Assembly (NCBI GenBank): GCA_027625915.1
Contig: JANTQA010000032.1
Location: forward strand, 8,680,001-8,744,000
Length of the DNA: 64,000 bases
Source: Anaeramoeba flamelloides
Lineage: Eukaryota; Metamonada; Anaeramoebidae
Reading direction: 5' to 3'
Both the position numbers and the translations under genes were made by a program. Each line of letters begins with the position of its first letter. Position 1 is the stretch's first letter. The notes beneath the pieces were generated by a model. The model was given only the letters and a program-made list of their open reading frames with translations. It was not told the DNA's origin and did no database searches. This document shows positions 52,001 to 63,163 of the stretch, piece by piece.

Positions 52001-55000
52001 TTTCTTAAAAATTGAAAAACTCAAATTCTTAGGGCACTATTGAGAAAAACAAGAATGTTCGTTTTGACCTACTGGTATTTGAATAGTAAATAGGAAAAAA
52101 TTTTCACTTCATTTTTCATACTTTTCTTTTAGAAATCAAGTCCCTTAAATGAAGTAGTTTGGGATTTTTGGTCATTATTTAAAAAAAAGGAAATGAAAAT
52201 GAAGTGAAAATTTTTCACATTTATCATTCAAATATTAGGATCAAAGATTGAATAAAATTCCAATAGAAATCAATATGATTTCTCAACAATCATTCCCACA
52301 GTTTCAATAACATTAGAATAACACGTTTTTACCAAGTGACTATTGATCTTGCAATAAAAAAATTTTGCAACTGAATTATGTTACAAAGAAAAACCAAACA
52401 GTAATCACAAAATTTGCAAAACTAAACTGTAACTTTTTAATTCAAAGAATTATATTTTCTAAAAAATGTTCTCATCAATTTTGGAGTTTGAAAGAAAATA
52501 TTCAAAAATAAAAGCATCAATTACTCAATAGAATTATATTTTGAAATTTTAATTTTTATAATTACTGTTAATTAAACAATAAACCGAACAAAAATTTCAT
52601 TTAATCTGACAAAAATCAAAATGGATAGAAATCAAGGATCCTTTTAAATTATTCTTTTGATTTACAGATTAATTTTTTCTTGTTTTTATCTTCTTCTTGT
52701 ATATTTTCTTTTGATAATATTTATTGCAATATTGGGACAAAAAATAGTCTTTTTTCTTTTTATAAAAATTAACATTACCATTTAAGGAAGCAGAAAATTT
52801 ATAACAAATTTTCTTGTAATGAACAAAAAAAATTTTAGTATATTTGCATTAAAATTGAAGTATGTTAAAATTTTTCACTTCATCTCCATTTCTTTTTTCT
52901 TTTATTATATCTGCAGAATATAATTCAAAATGTAAATTAGTAATAATTATATTTTTTATTAGAAATGAAAACTATTTAAATTTGGATATGTTGTTGTTTA
53001 TTCTTTGCTTTTTAATGATTTGAAAATGGATTTTTTTTTTTTTTTTCATTTAATAATTAAATTATAAGGGTTGGTCCTTTCATAAAATTTTATATCAATA
53101 TTTGCGAAAAAAACAAAATAAAATTTTAGAACTTATAAAAACTATTTAGGGTGTTGTTGTCATGTGATGTAAAAGTGCGAATTTTCGAAATTTTTATTGA
53201 TTTTACTCGATCCTTTTAAATAAAGAATAATAAATATATAGATATATATATATTAATGTTAAAAAAAAAAAAAAATAGTGGAAACTAACTTGTTTATATA
53301 ATAATACTAAATAATTTTTTTAAAAAACTCAAAATGAAAAATCATCATAGAGTCAAAATGAAATTAAATTTTCTTTTTTTAAAAATATCAAATTAATAAT
53401 TTAAACTCTGTTGATTATGTCAGAACAAAAAAATAGATATAATAAATTTAATTTCATGTTCTTGAATATTTAGACCAACAATTTTTTTTTCATCTTATTT
53501 GTTTTAAAAAAACATTTCAAAGAAATGCAGAACAAATTGTGATTTTTAAAAACAGTTAGTTTTAGATTAATAAAATTGGTTGAATTAATAACGTGTATAA
53601 GAAATAATATTTGAAATTTTGAAAGCATAATAGTTTTAGTTTTTTTTATTATATTTTTCATAATTGTAATTGACAATTTTGCTATTGTGTTTCTTTTAAA
53701 ATTGATCAATTACCAGTAAATAATACTTTTTGTTTTATTAAACTTTGTGATTCAATCTTGCTTATTTTAAATTATAAGTTTAGTTTAACCAAGAAAGTGT
53801 TTAGGACTTTGTTTTTGGGATTTGATTGTTTTTTTTTTCTTTTTTTTTTCCTTTCTTTGTAATATTAACAAAATTATTATTTATTGTAATTATTTATTGA
53901 TCGAAAATTTTTAGAAGTTTTTGTTTCTGTTTATTGTTTTGTTTTTTTGTATTAAAAGATACAATTGTAATTAAAAGTATTATTTTTTTCTCAGAAAAAG
54001 ATCAAAAGAAATCAAACGCCAATTTTCTTCTCTTCACTTCGATAAGTTCATGAGTATAACTTTGAGATTGTAACGTTCTTTGGAATTCAATTTCAACACC
54101 AATATTTGATGTTAGACACTCTTTTAAAAGAGTGTTAGTAAATAAAAGTTTTGGTCACAAGGTAAAAGGTTGGATTGCTTCATAGATGGTTGGAAAAAAG
54201 AAGAAGACTACATTTTTAAAAATTGTTGCATAAAGTTTTAAAAAAGTGTTACACAAGTTGCTTAAAAGAGTATACCAAACACTTTGAACAACAACTCGAA
54301 AGACTTTTCGGAATCATTTTTTAAAACAACTTGAAATTGCAGAAATCAGTCTGATTTCCTTCATTCCTTCGTTCCTTAATTAAAGGGGAATTTGTTTGGG
54401 TGTGTGTCAATGAACAGAACTTGGTTATTTTTTTGGTCTGAATTTAGTGCTTTATTTGAAATAAATTTGAAAAAATTCCTTTTTTTTTGATTTTTTTTTG
54501 AAACTCTCAATAAGTTTTTAAATTGAAGATCTGTTTTTCTTCTCAAAAAGAATGCGTCTAATGATTTATGGGATTTTTTGAAAGAAGCAAAAAAACAAAC
54601 ACACAAAATAAAAAACAAAAAAAAAAAAAAAAAAAAAAAAATTTTTTTAATAAATAAAAATTGTTCTATTTTTTTAAAATTGGAGTTTGAGCAAAACAAG
54701 AACAAATTATTTTTGATAAAAAATCAAAGTATTTTTTGGAGTTTTGTTTTGTTGGTATTCTCGTAAATGAAAAAAAAATAGAAAGTTGAAGGAAAGTGAA
54801 AATTAAAAGTTTGAATAAACGAATTCTTTTCCCTTTTAAAAATTATTTAAAATAAGAACAATAAAAAAAAAATGAAGTTGCGTACAAGATTAAGGCCAAA
54901 GTGATACCCAAAAAGATTTTTACAGTCAATTTTTGTTTATCAGAAGCTTCTGAAACTGACGAAGAAGAACTACAACACATAAAGCATCTGATAAGAATAT

Positions 55001-55411
55001 AAATAATCCAGCCAATAAGGACAACAACACCTGGAATTACACCAACAAGAATTATTTTGATTAATCTCTATTTGTGTATTTTCACAAAAAGAAAAAGAAA
55101 AAAAAAAAAAAAAAAAAAGAGAGTTAGGATTTAAAATTGTGATTTTTCTTTTGTTTTTTCAATTTTCTCGTTAAAAAAAAATAGGAAATCTTATATTGCA
55201 ATCGACCTACATAATAGTAATCACTATCCGAAGGTTCAAAAACCATATAGGGAAATGTGCTCTCACGAAAAGATACAACCCCTTTGGACATTCCAGTGAA
55301 AAATGCCCCATTTGATGCTGCTTCAGCAAGAAGTTTTCGTGAAGGCGCTGTTTTTGTGAAAGAAGGTGTAAATAATACAAAGACTAAGATTAAAAAAAGA
55401 AAAAGTTTCAT
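46048..55411 (-). CDS. Five-span membrane protein of the DDB_G0292058/plant family, six exons
   Basis: Exons 5' to 3': 55211-55411, 54886-55067, 49980-50266, 49302-49457, 46703-47118, 46048-46530, all GT-AG with phases 0, 2, 1, 1, 0; 574 residues. Residues 1-19 (MKLFLFLILVFVLFTPSFT) are a signal peptide. Spans: TM1 about 70-95 followed by CFMCC, TM2 about 116-137 (split by the 4.6-kb intron), TM3 203-224, TM4 235-261, and TM5 381-407. The first outer loop is helical; the second (about 262-380) has Asn-glycosylation-type sites. The tail (415-574) is rich in Ser, Asp, Glu and Lys, resembling CK2 substrates. Layout and the TM3-TM4 region match, from memory, the plant proteins related to AT2G12400 and Dictyostelium DDB_G0292058, with prominin/Tweety-like topology. 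Such proteins are expected at the plasma membrane; their biochemical role is not known. Confidence 0.85.
49637..49833. mobile_element. Palindromic MITE, GTGAGTCAC family, decayed copy
   Basis: From TTTCAAAAATTGTGATTTAT to GTTAGTCACAAGTTTTAAAA, with interior words (GGCTTTTATATG, TTGTTCTTGAATAC, TTTATTATTCCAGG) shared with 32151-32347 and 61299-61504. It lies in the intron between 49457 and 49980 of the five-span membrane protein gene. Confidence 0.65.
51837..52385 (+). mobile_element. TIR element of the CAGTCAAAGGG family, copy 3, with nested hairpin
   Basis: The left end TAACTTTGTTTCTGTCAAAG and the body match 31078-31775 closely, but the similarity stops near 52385, so the right end is missing. 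The 163-bp nested hairpin occupies the same place as in copy 2. It lies in the 4.6-kb intron (50267-54885) of the five-span membrane protein gene. Confidence 0.7.
52074..52236. mobile_element. Nested hairpin MITE, GGTATTTG family, copy 2
   Basis: GGTATTTGAATAGTAAATAG to ATTTATCATTCAAATATT, with inner arms TTTTCACTTCATTTTTC against GAAAATGAAGTGAAAATTTT. Position and flanks within the host element equal those of 31309-31468, so the hairpin was probably carried along when the host element multiplied. Confidence 0.72.
54116..54135. repeat. Perfect 20-bp palindrome
   Basis: ACACTCTTTTAAAAGAGTGT reads identically on both strands and has A/T-rich surroundings. It is in the long intron of the five-span protein gene. 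Too short to assign; possibly the core of a decayed hairpin. Confidence 0.6.
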
Positions 55412-57568
55412 TTGAACAATTTACGAATGAGAAAAAATGAAAAATTAAACAAGACAAAGAAAAGAAGATTCATTTTAAACATTCGAAAAAATTGACTAGT
55501 GTACGATAGGTGTGTTTATTTTCTTGATCATCTGAAATATAGTTGTCGTTCAGATTATTGATTTTTAAAATTAATGAAAGAAGAGAAAAAGTATTCAATA
55601 AATGAAGTACAAACACTTTTAATTGAGAACACTTTGAAAAAAACACTGACTCTTATTGGATTCTAAAAAACTTGATATAATTTATTTTTGAAAACAATTT
55701 TGATTGGATTTTTCAGAAATAGGGCAAAGTTTTCCACAATATATAATTAAATGAGAAATTGGAAAAAATGAATAGTTTTAATGAAAATATTTCAAAATTA
55801 GGTTCGGTGTGTTTGCATTTTTTTTTAGTCAATAAAAAATCTTATTGGAAAAACGAATAGGTCGTTAAATTTCAGAAAGCTTTCACCCACTTGACACAAG
55901 CTGTGGGTGTAAAAACTACTTGGAAATTTGCCAAATAGAGAAAAATTTTCTGATAAAATATAAAACAAAATTTAGCTCGACATTTTGAGAAATGAAAAAA
56001 AAGAAACAATTTGAAAAAAGTTGTTTGGATTAATTTTTATTTTTAACCTTTTTTTACGTTTGTAAGCAATTGATCAGTGTCTCAGAATAGGATTGAAAAT
56101 TAAATATAATAAAATTTCAACTGATTATCTTTTTTTAATTCTTAAAACCCTGTATTTGAATTCTATTTGGGAAAAAATATTTGCTTCTATTTTTCATTTT
56201 TTTTTATAAATACATTCCCATGGGAACAGATCGTATATTGTGGACTCTATGTGAAAAAAGGAAATTGAAAATGAAATGAAAATTATTCCCATTCATAATA
56301 CAAAGACCAATATTAGTTTCATATAACATTTAAAGTACAAGGAAAAGATCTAATAACAAAAGATCAAATAAACAAATCGGTACACAGACAACTTGCCTTT
56401 TCTTGTAACTTGGTTTTCCAAAAAATAAATAAAATGTAGGTGAAAATTTTATTAGATTTATAATTCAAAATAAAGTTGGTTCATTAAAAGGACAAGGTGT
56501 TCACGTGGGATGGCGGAATTGTTTATAGATGGTATTGAAAATATTGACATATCTCTGTTATATTTATACACAAAGAAAAATTCAACATTTTTAACCTTTA
56601 AAGCTTGAGACACTTACCTTGAATTTGATCCAATATCCAGAGCAAGGCTTGGTATTAAAGAAGGGTATTGTGGTATTGCACTTTTTTTGATTGTTAAAAA
56701 CCAAAAAACAAATAAAAAAAAAAAAATAAATAAGATATATATTGGTAAAAAATTCTTTTAAAAAAAAAACATTGAAGGGTATTCTCAATTTACAACAAAT
56801 CAAATTTTAAGGGACTAGTCTATGATTTTTATTTGACTAAGTTCAAAATTAGAATTCCTTATCTAGAAATAAGTTTAATATGAAAATAAACTGGATCTTT
56901 TAAATCTAAGTAATTGGCAAAAATTTTTCTCAATCCCTATGTAATTTATGAAAAAAAAATTAATTGAGACAAGTCCCTTAACAAAAAAATTCAATTGTTA
57001 CTTATTTTATATTTCTCTCGAAATTAATTTCATTAATTTAAGAACTACGTTTACAAATGAAATACAAAATATTAGGTGTTTCTATAAAGATTTGGTTGTT
57101 GGTAATTCTCACAAAATGTCTTCAGTAAGATCTAAGAACAAAGAATGACGCAACTCTCCAAATTTCCATATTCCTCTTCTCTCAAAAGGTTAAAACGGCT
57201 GAGAAAAATAACTTTTTGAGAAAATTTCCTATTATGTGAAAGTTAGGACCCTGTAACACTACTGAGAAATTCCTATTATTTATTTTTAATATGTTTGTTA
57301 AATCAAGAGGAGTTATCATTTTCACATAAGAGATCATTATTGAGATAAATATCAAATTATTTATTTTTTTTTATTTTATTATTTTTTAATGGAGGAGTTG
57401 TTAAACCCTCTTATTTACCCGAATTTATAGATTTTTATTTCTAAAATTCAAAAAATACTCAAAAATTCGTATATTACAAACCAATAATAATAAATATATC
57501 GTGTCTTTTTTTCAAATAATATCATAAATATTATTATTTTTTAATATATTAGAAATATTAATTTATTT
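55412..57568. other. Intergenic region upstream of the five-span protein gene
   Basis: Presumably holds the promoter of the gene starting at 55411 (minus strand), but no motif is evident. It contains a diverged GGTATTTG-family hairpin (about 56150-56312, sharing TGTGGACTCTATGTGAAAAA with the 31-kb copy). The short ORFs at 56591 and 56948 have no recognisable features. Confidence 0.45.
56150..56312. mobile_element. Hairpin MITE, GGTATTTG family, diverged copy 3
   Basis: TGTATTTGAATTCTATTTGG at the left and CATTCATAATACAAAGACC at the right are loosely complementary. The inner arms (CTATTTTTCATTTT against GAAAATGAAATGAAAATTAT) and centre resemble 31309-31468. It is not inside a CAGTCAAAGGG element here, which supports it being an independent element. 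Confidence 0.45.
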
Positions 57569-57775
57569 TTAATACAGATATCCTAATTTCCAAGTATTTT
57601 CATAGGCTGCACAGTTCCAGAGAAAATGACACAAATCTCCAATGATATCCGATTTATTTATTTTTTTACATATCTCACAATAATTTGATTTATCTTTGTT
57701 CATTACATAAGAAATTCTTTTTAGACAATTTGTAAAATTTCTTAGTTTTAAAATGGAAGTGGAGTAAAATATCAA
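57569..57775 (-). mobile_element. LINE remnant: reverse-transcriptase zinc-binding segment
   Basis: A 68-codon minus-strand frame contains NYCEICKKINKSDIIGDLCH followed by FLWNCAAYENTWK. The Cys-x2-Cys...His-x3-5-Cys pattern with a following Trp is that of the zinc-binding region found downstream of the RT domain in many non-LTR retrotransposons. No RT core is seen upstream on this strand, so this is an isolated fragment. A host zinc-ribbon exon is a less likely alternative. Confidence 0.5.
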
Positions 57776-58059
57776 AAATTATGTAATATTTGTTTATTAT
57801 TCCCGGAAAAGGTTAATATTTGTAAAAAGACTTACAAATTATTAGGTGTTGAATATAATTCGTCAAAAACCACATTTTTGAAATTGTAAAGATTATTTTT
57901 GAATAAAACATATAATTTTTTTTAATATAAGAGACGATTTAATTGTGATTATTAATGTAAATAAAAATCAATAAAAGGAGAAATTAAAATCAATTAATTA
58001 AATCATTATTCAATTTGTATTAAAATCCAATAAAGATGAAACATTTATATCATACGATT

Positions 58060-59310
58060 TAAAAAAAAAAAAAAATATTGGGATAATTATTTAGATAAAA
58101 TTTCACATATAGTTTATATTTTTAAAAAAAAATCTAAAGAAACATACAAGAACTGTAAACAACTATCCAATAACAATTCCCCAAATAAAAGTTTAAAAAT
58201 TAGATTATTCAAATCTTTTATAATAAAAAAATTGGAATATAGGTTCGAAAAGTATAAATTTGAAATACAAACTTTTACAATATTCGAATTATTGTATTAA
58301 TTGACACATTGCTTTAATATGCAAAATAAATAGAAATATACCAATTTTTAATTATAAAACAGAATTTAAAATTGAAAATAAAACAATTTCAGGAAATAAA
58401 AAGAAATTTATATTCAAAAATTTATAACTGACTAATTTCGAAAAATTAATAAAATTTAATCAACAAACAGATAATAAAATAAATTGAAATTTAAATGATA
58501 TTATTGAATTGAAAAAAGAAATAAATAAATACAATATACCAAGTTACTGGATTCTCCTAGTTGAGAGAGTCATTGGATTTTCCAAAAATTAAAAGAATCT
58601 AGTTAAATCGTTGGTTCAACTCTATTTTTTTTAAATTTTGGAAAAATAATGTTTACTATTTTTTAAATTTAGAAATAAAAAGAAAATTTCGAAAAATTTC
58701 TTTTTTTTTTCTCAAATTAAAAAAAATAATGTTAGGTTTTTTTGTTTTTTCGGTTCATTCGGAAAATTAATAGATTTTCGAAATAAAACAGAAAACCCCA
58801 AAAAAACCTAGAACACCCCGCAAATAATATAGAAAACCTCAAAAAAACCTAGAACACTTAAAATATAAAAATTATAACACCAATAAAACGTAGGTACTAT
58901 ATGGCACTTGACAACACTTCCCAAAATATTTCACAATAATAAAATATCAAAAAAATATTTTTTAAAACTCAAAAGTATACACGTTAACCATCAAACCCAA
59001 CAATTCTAAATTTTAGAACATTTACTAAATGCTTAAATAGATAATACCCAATATCTATTCAAATTTAAATAAATGTTGTCCTTTATGTTTAAAGTATAAA
59101 TAGAAGGAAATTATAGTAAAAATTGACCAATTTTATCGGTATGCACACGAGAGGAAAAAGATAGTTTTTTTTTTCAAAATATATTAAAAGAAATAAATAT
59201 TAATGAAATAATTTTAATCTCTGATCGCTTGGAATTATTTTCGTTAATTAATAATCATGAAATATATGGTTTATGCTTTAATTTAAGGTATACAATTTTA
59301 GTCTAAGTAC
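58060..59310 (+). mobile_element. LINE remnant with RT thumb-like and zinc-knuckle-like segments, split by an insertion
   Basis: Frame at 58080-58260 reads DKISHIVYIFKKKSKETYKN then LKIRLFKSFIIKKLEYRF, the usual look of the region after the RT catalytic core (Lys-rich helix, then a K-x2-L-x3-S-x-I motif). Degraded coding continues to about 58545, ending IPSYWIL. After the inserted element (58560-58922), CCPLCLKYK at about 59062 and a downstream Ile-Asp-x-Phe segment resemble a zinc-binding module. Several stops are present. This is on the opposite strand to the 57569-57775 fragment, so at least two LINE insertions are involved. Confidence 0.45.
58560..58922. mobile_element. GTCAAGT-family inverted-repeat element, copy at 58 kb
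   Basis: Contains GTTAGGTTTTTTTG and inverted CAAAAAAACCTAGAACAC blocks, as at 38 kb. It ends, read on the minus strand, with GTGTTGTCAAGTGCCATATA, matching the 33819 and 38373 termini. It appears to interrupt LINE coding sequence. The left boundary is uncertain. Confidence 0.5.
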
Positions 59311-59564
59311 AACTAGAGTGTAATTTATACATCCTCTACAATGAATAAAAAAAAAAAACATATTTTTTTTTTATTTACAAAAACTTTCTCATTTTTACAA
59401 ATTTAATTTTCATATAGTCCATTTGAACAAAAAAAAAACAAAACCTTTATCCAATAAAAATTGACTCAATATATCTTGAAACAAACAATTAAGTTTTGCG
59501 AAAAAAAAATTTATCAAAAAAGAAATTTTCATAAAATCACAAAAATAAATCAAATATTTGGGTA

Positions 59565-59804
59565 ATGAAGATTCTGTTCAAAAATCAAATTGAGTCAATA
59601 ATATCCCAAAAGCATATTCAGCAACCCCAATTCAAGAAAAATAAAAAGAACCAAAAAAAAAAACAAAAAACTAAGAGAAAGATAACTCCCTTGGAAGAAA
59701 ATTTACGATTACTGAAGAAAATTATTAATTCAATTAACCCAATGGTTAAAAATGGGTGGCAATTTGATCTTCAAAATGTAGAGTTGTTTGTTGTGAGCGT
59801 TTGA
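59565..59804 (+). CDS. Possible first exon of an unidentified gene
   Basis: A 79-codon ORF starting MKILFKNQIESIISQKHIQQ, with a Lys/Gln-rich basic stretch and then PLEENLRLLKKIINSINPMV followed by a Gly-Trp-Gln-Phe-Asp segment. Composition is less monotonous than nearby chance ORFs. A candidate donor (CAAAAT|GTAGAG at about 59779) would end it in phase 0 after FDLQN. No downstream exon could be attached, and the basic stretch might be a nuclear or nucleolar signal. It may equally be a chance ORF. Confidence 0.3.
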   Translation: MKILFKNQIESIISQKHIQQPQFKKNKKNQKKKQKTKRKITPLEENLRLLKKIINSINPMVKNGWQFDLQNVELFVVSV

Positions 59805-60925
59805 AAAGATCGTCATTTTTTAGGCTTGAAAATCGTGATTATTTTAATTTTTCATTAACACACCCCTTTATATGCGTATTTAAGTTGATGTAACCAAAAA
59901 TATTTTCATCATTTTTCCTTAAAAAAATACAGATAAAATGATTTTTTGATCCTAATTTGTGAATATTTCAATCGTTCCAACTTCACAATTTAAATAAGAT
60001 TAGATCAAAAACCGTATATAAAAAATTGGTAAATAGAAAACATATTTATTAAGGTATCACACTTCAATGAAAAAATGACAAAATTCAAAAATATTTTATT
60101 GGTGATATTCGGTACATAAAAAATTTTTATGATCCCAAGTATCAAAAATCCTGATCCACAAATTATCCTAAAAAAGAAAATTTTTTTCAGTGAGATCAAT
60201 TTTTTTTTCCATTTCTTATCAGAAAGAAAACTATTAATTTCATTTTATTCCTTCCATTATATAGTTTTTACCCCTTAAATTACCATGTCTACTATTACTG
60301 AACAATAAAAATTCATCATTTCAAGGAATATTAATTTTTAGTTTTTTTTTCATTTTTTGTGATACTTCTTTTAGTTAAATATTAAACTATTTTATTCAAT
60401 ATATTGGGAAATAATTATATTAATTTGAGAAGGGTAGTTATTACTATTAAATTTTTAAAGTAAAATTTGAATTTACTTAGATATTGTGTTTGGTCTTAAA
60501 TAAAATTAAAAATTTCAATATAATATTTTCTTGAATATATCTGGGAATTTTGTAAATTTCTACGCAAGGCACAAAACAAATATTTTGATTATTAAAAAGA
60601 TTTAAATTGTTAGAATGTTTCCTGTGAAGAAGACCAAACAATTTGTTTAATAAATTTCTCAATATTGGAATATCTTTTGAATTTTTTTTCTTTTTTTGGA
60701 AAACCATAAAACTACTTTCTTAAAATTTGAAAAAAAAAAAAACAATCCATAATTGGATATAAATTAATTGATAAACTTTCATTAAACCTCTACCATTTTT
60801 TTAAATTTAATCACCCATACCTCTCAGTTTTATTTATAGAGATTTGAATTGAAAAATTAACAATTAATAATAATAACAAAATAAAAAAATTTCTTTCAAA
60901 ATCAATACTTTTTCACATAAACTAG

Positions 60926-61443
60926 ATTTCAAAATTTTTGACCCCTTTGATAATTTTAATGGAAATTGATTTGAGGGTTTATTCCTGTATTCTTAACAAA
61001 AAAATATTTTCAAATTTATGGATCAGAATCATTTTTCTAATTTTGCAAATTTTTAATTTTTTCTTTTTCAAATTTTTGATTCACTTTTGTTTTTCTTTCT
61101 TTTCTTTTTTCTTTTTTTTTTGATACTTATTTTTACAAAAGATCACCTGGAAAAAAAACCTTCGAAAATATAAATAATCTCTCAGGAAATTTCGACAATG
61201 TAATGTCTTTTAAAACGAATTTAATTATTAGTGAAAAATCTTGTTGTTAACTTTTTTTTCAGTGAAAGTCCATAAAATAAATCAATCGGTAAGCCTCATT
61301 TCAAAAATTTTGACTCACTTTTTTTTATTTTTTGAGTTTTTGCTTTTTAAATTTTTAAAAACTCAGGTTTTTATATCTCTCGAATGATTTAAAAGTTAAT
61401 TATAAATAATATTTAATTATAAATTGTTCTTGAATACAAAAGG

Positions 61444-61474
<31 letters not shown>

Positions 61475-61504
61475 ATTATTTCAGGTGATTCACAATTTTT
61501 GATA
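60926..61504. mobile_element. Composite repeat, second copy, ending in a GTGAGTCAC-family MITE
   Basis: Aligns by eye along its length with 31779-32347: GATTTGAGGGTTTATTC, TTCTTAACAAAAAAATATTT, TGGATCAGAATCATTTTT, AAAATCTTGTTGTT. The MITE part is 61299-61504, with ends TTTCAAAAATTTTGACTCAC and GTGATTCACAATTTTTGA, and contains an AT microsatellite (61444-61468) where the 32-kb copy has a T run. Confidence 0.7.
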
Positions 61505-62652
61505 AGGTGTTTAGAATATAAAATATGTTTTCTCTTTTTCAAGAATTAACTTAATTGTTAATAAAAAATGCCTTACTTTTTTCCCTTTCGATTGGAAACA
61601 TGTAAAATTTAGATTCCGAAATGAGATTCAAATTATTAAATTGGTTAGATGAAGTAAACATACCCATTTCATAAATAAGTACATAAATTATAAAACAAAT
61701 GTTTTTTTTTCTATCTTGGTAAGATTTTATTTGATTTTAACAAATACTACAGCCTCAAAACAAAATATTTTAATCAAGGGAACGCCAACTATTATTTATT
61801 TTTTTATCAAAAGTAATAGAGAAATTATTTCCATAAAGGGTTTAATTAAAAAAAACCCATTTATCAACTTTAGAGGAATGAGTTCACATTTTTAAAAGAG
61901 TTTATTTTTTCCAATTAAATTTATAGTTAAAAGACATGATAGATTTTATTTGGATTTTTTTTTGGATTAAAGAAAAGAATAATTTTCAAAAGATTTTTAT
62001 TTTGATGAAATCACACTTTTAGTAATTTCTGAGAGTTCGTATGAACAAATAAAATTTCAACTTTAATCTTATTTTAAAAATACAACAAAATAAGCCAAAT
62101 ATTGAATCTCTGATAACAAGAAAAAAATGATGATTTCCTGTATTTTCAATAATTTATTAAATATCTTGAAATTACAAAGATTGCACAATATTCTTTTTCA
62201 AATATTAAGAGTACAAAAAACCGACTCTTATTATTAAAATGTTTTTTTTTTTTTGATAATTTCTATTAATTATTTATTTATTCGAAATGTGAATTTAAAA
62301 AATTTTTGAGAAAAAAAAATAAAATACTTTTTAATATTTTGATATTTGAGATATTAATAATCCGCTGAAAAGAATTATCGATTGTGTTAATAATTATTGA
62401 TTTAAAAATAAATCAAATTAAAAGGTATTTTGGTCGGTTATCAAGTTGAATTTCCCCATTTTTTAAAATAAGTTTTTTGTGAGAATTTTAAATTTAATCT
62501 TTTTATTGGTTTTTCTTATTTTTTTATTCAAAAAAAATATACAATTGATCTGAACTTTTCCATAAAAAAATAGAAATTATATTTAGTTTCGAGTTGAAAA
62601 CAATTATTGTGATTTTTCTGATATCAAAAAGATACTTTATAATGTTTTATTC

Positions 62653-62878
62653 TAAGCCAAATTTCAAAATTAGGGGCAAACTTTTTTTTTATTATTTTTT
62701 TCTTTTTTCTTTTGTTTTACAAAAAATAAAATGATTATACAACATTTTTATTTATTAATTTATATTGGCTATTTTCTCTAAAAACTTTTGTAAAATACCT
62801 TATTATTCAAAAAAAAAACACAATTAAACTAATTTTTTTCTGATGAAAAATCTGCCCCTATTTTTGAAATTAAGCTTA
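62653..62878. mobile_element. TIR element, TAAGC...AGGGGCA family, single copy
   Basis: The left end TAAGCCAAATTTCAAAATTA then GGGGCA is mirrored at the right by TGCCCCTATTTTTGAAATTA then AGCTTA: about 22 of 26 positions are complementary. The 226-bp element is non-coding. No clear target duplication could be read, and no second copy was seen in the window. Confidence 0.55.
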
Positions 62879-63161
62879 CAATTTCATAATTTTATTGTTA
62901 AAGGATATTTTTGGAACATGTTCTCGACAACAAATAAAATTTCTCTTCTCTTTTCCAAAAAAATAATTTTTTTGGAAAGAATTATAAGTTGATATTTAAA
63001 TTTTTTGAAAATATCGAAAAAATAGAGCAAACACTTAAAAAAAACTATAATTAATTTCTGAAAATAGCTATAAATGAAAGTTTGGTTTTGTAGTATAATA
63101 TTTTTACTTTATTATTCAATTTCAAGATGTGTGATTTTCTTTTTGAATTTTCTTATTAATT

Positions 63162-63163
<2 letters not shown>

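Noticed and set aside
54376-54766. Minus- and plus-strand ORFs rich in Phe or Lys around 54.4-54.8 kb
   Set aside because: Both span a long A/T homopolymer and lie in an intron whose flanking exons join in phase without them.
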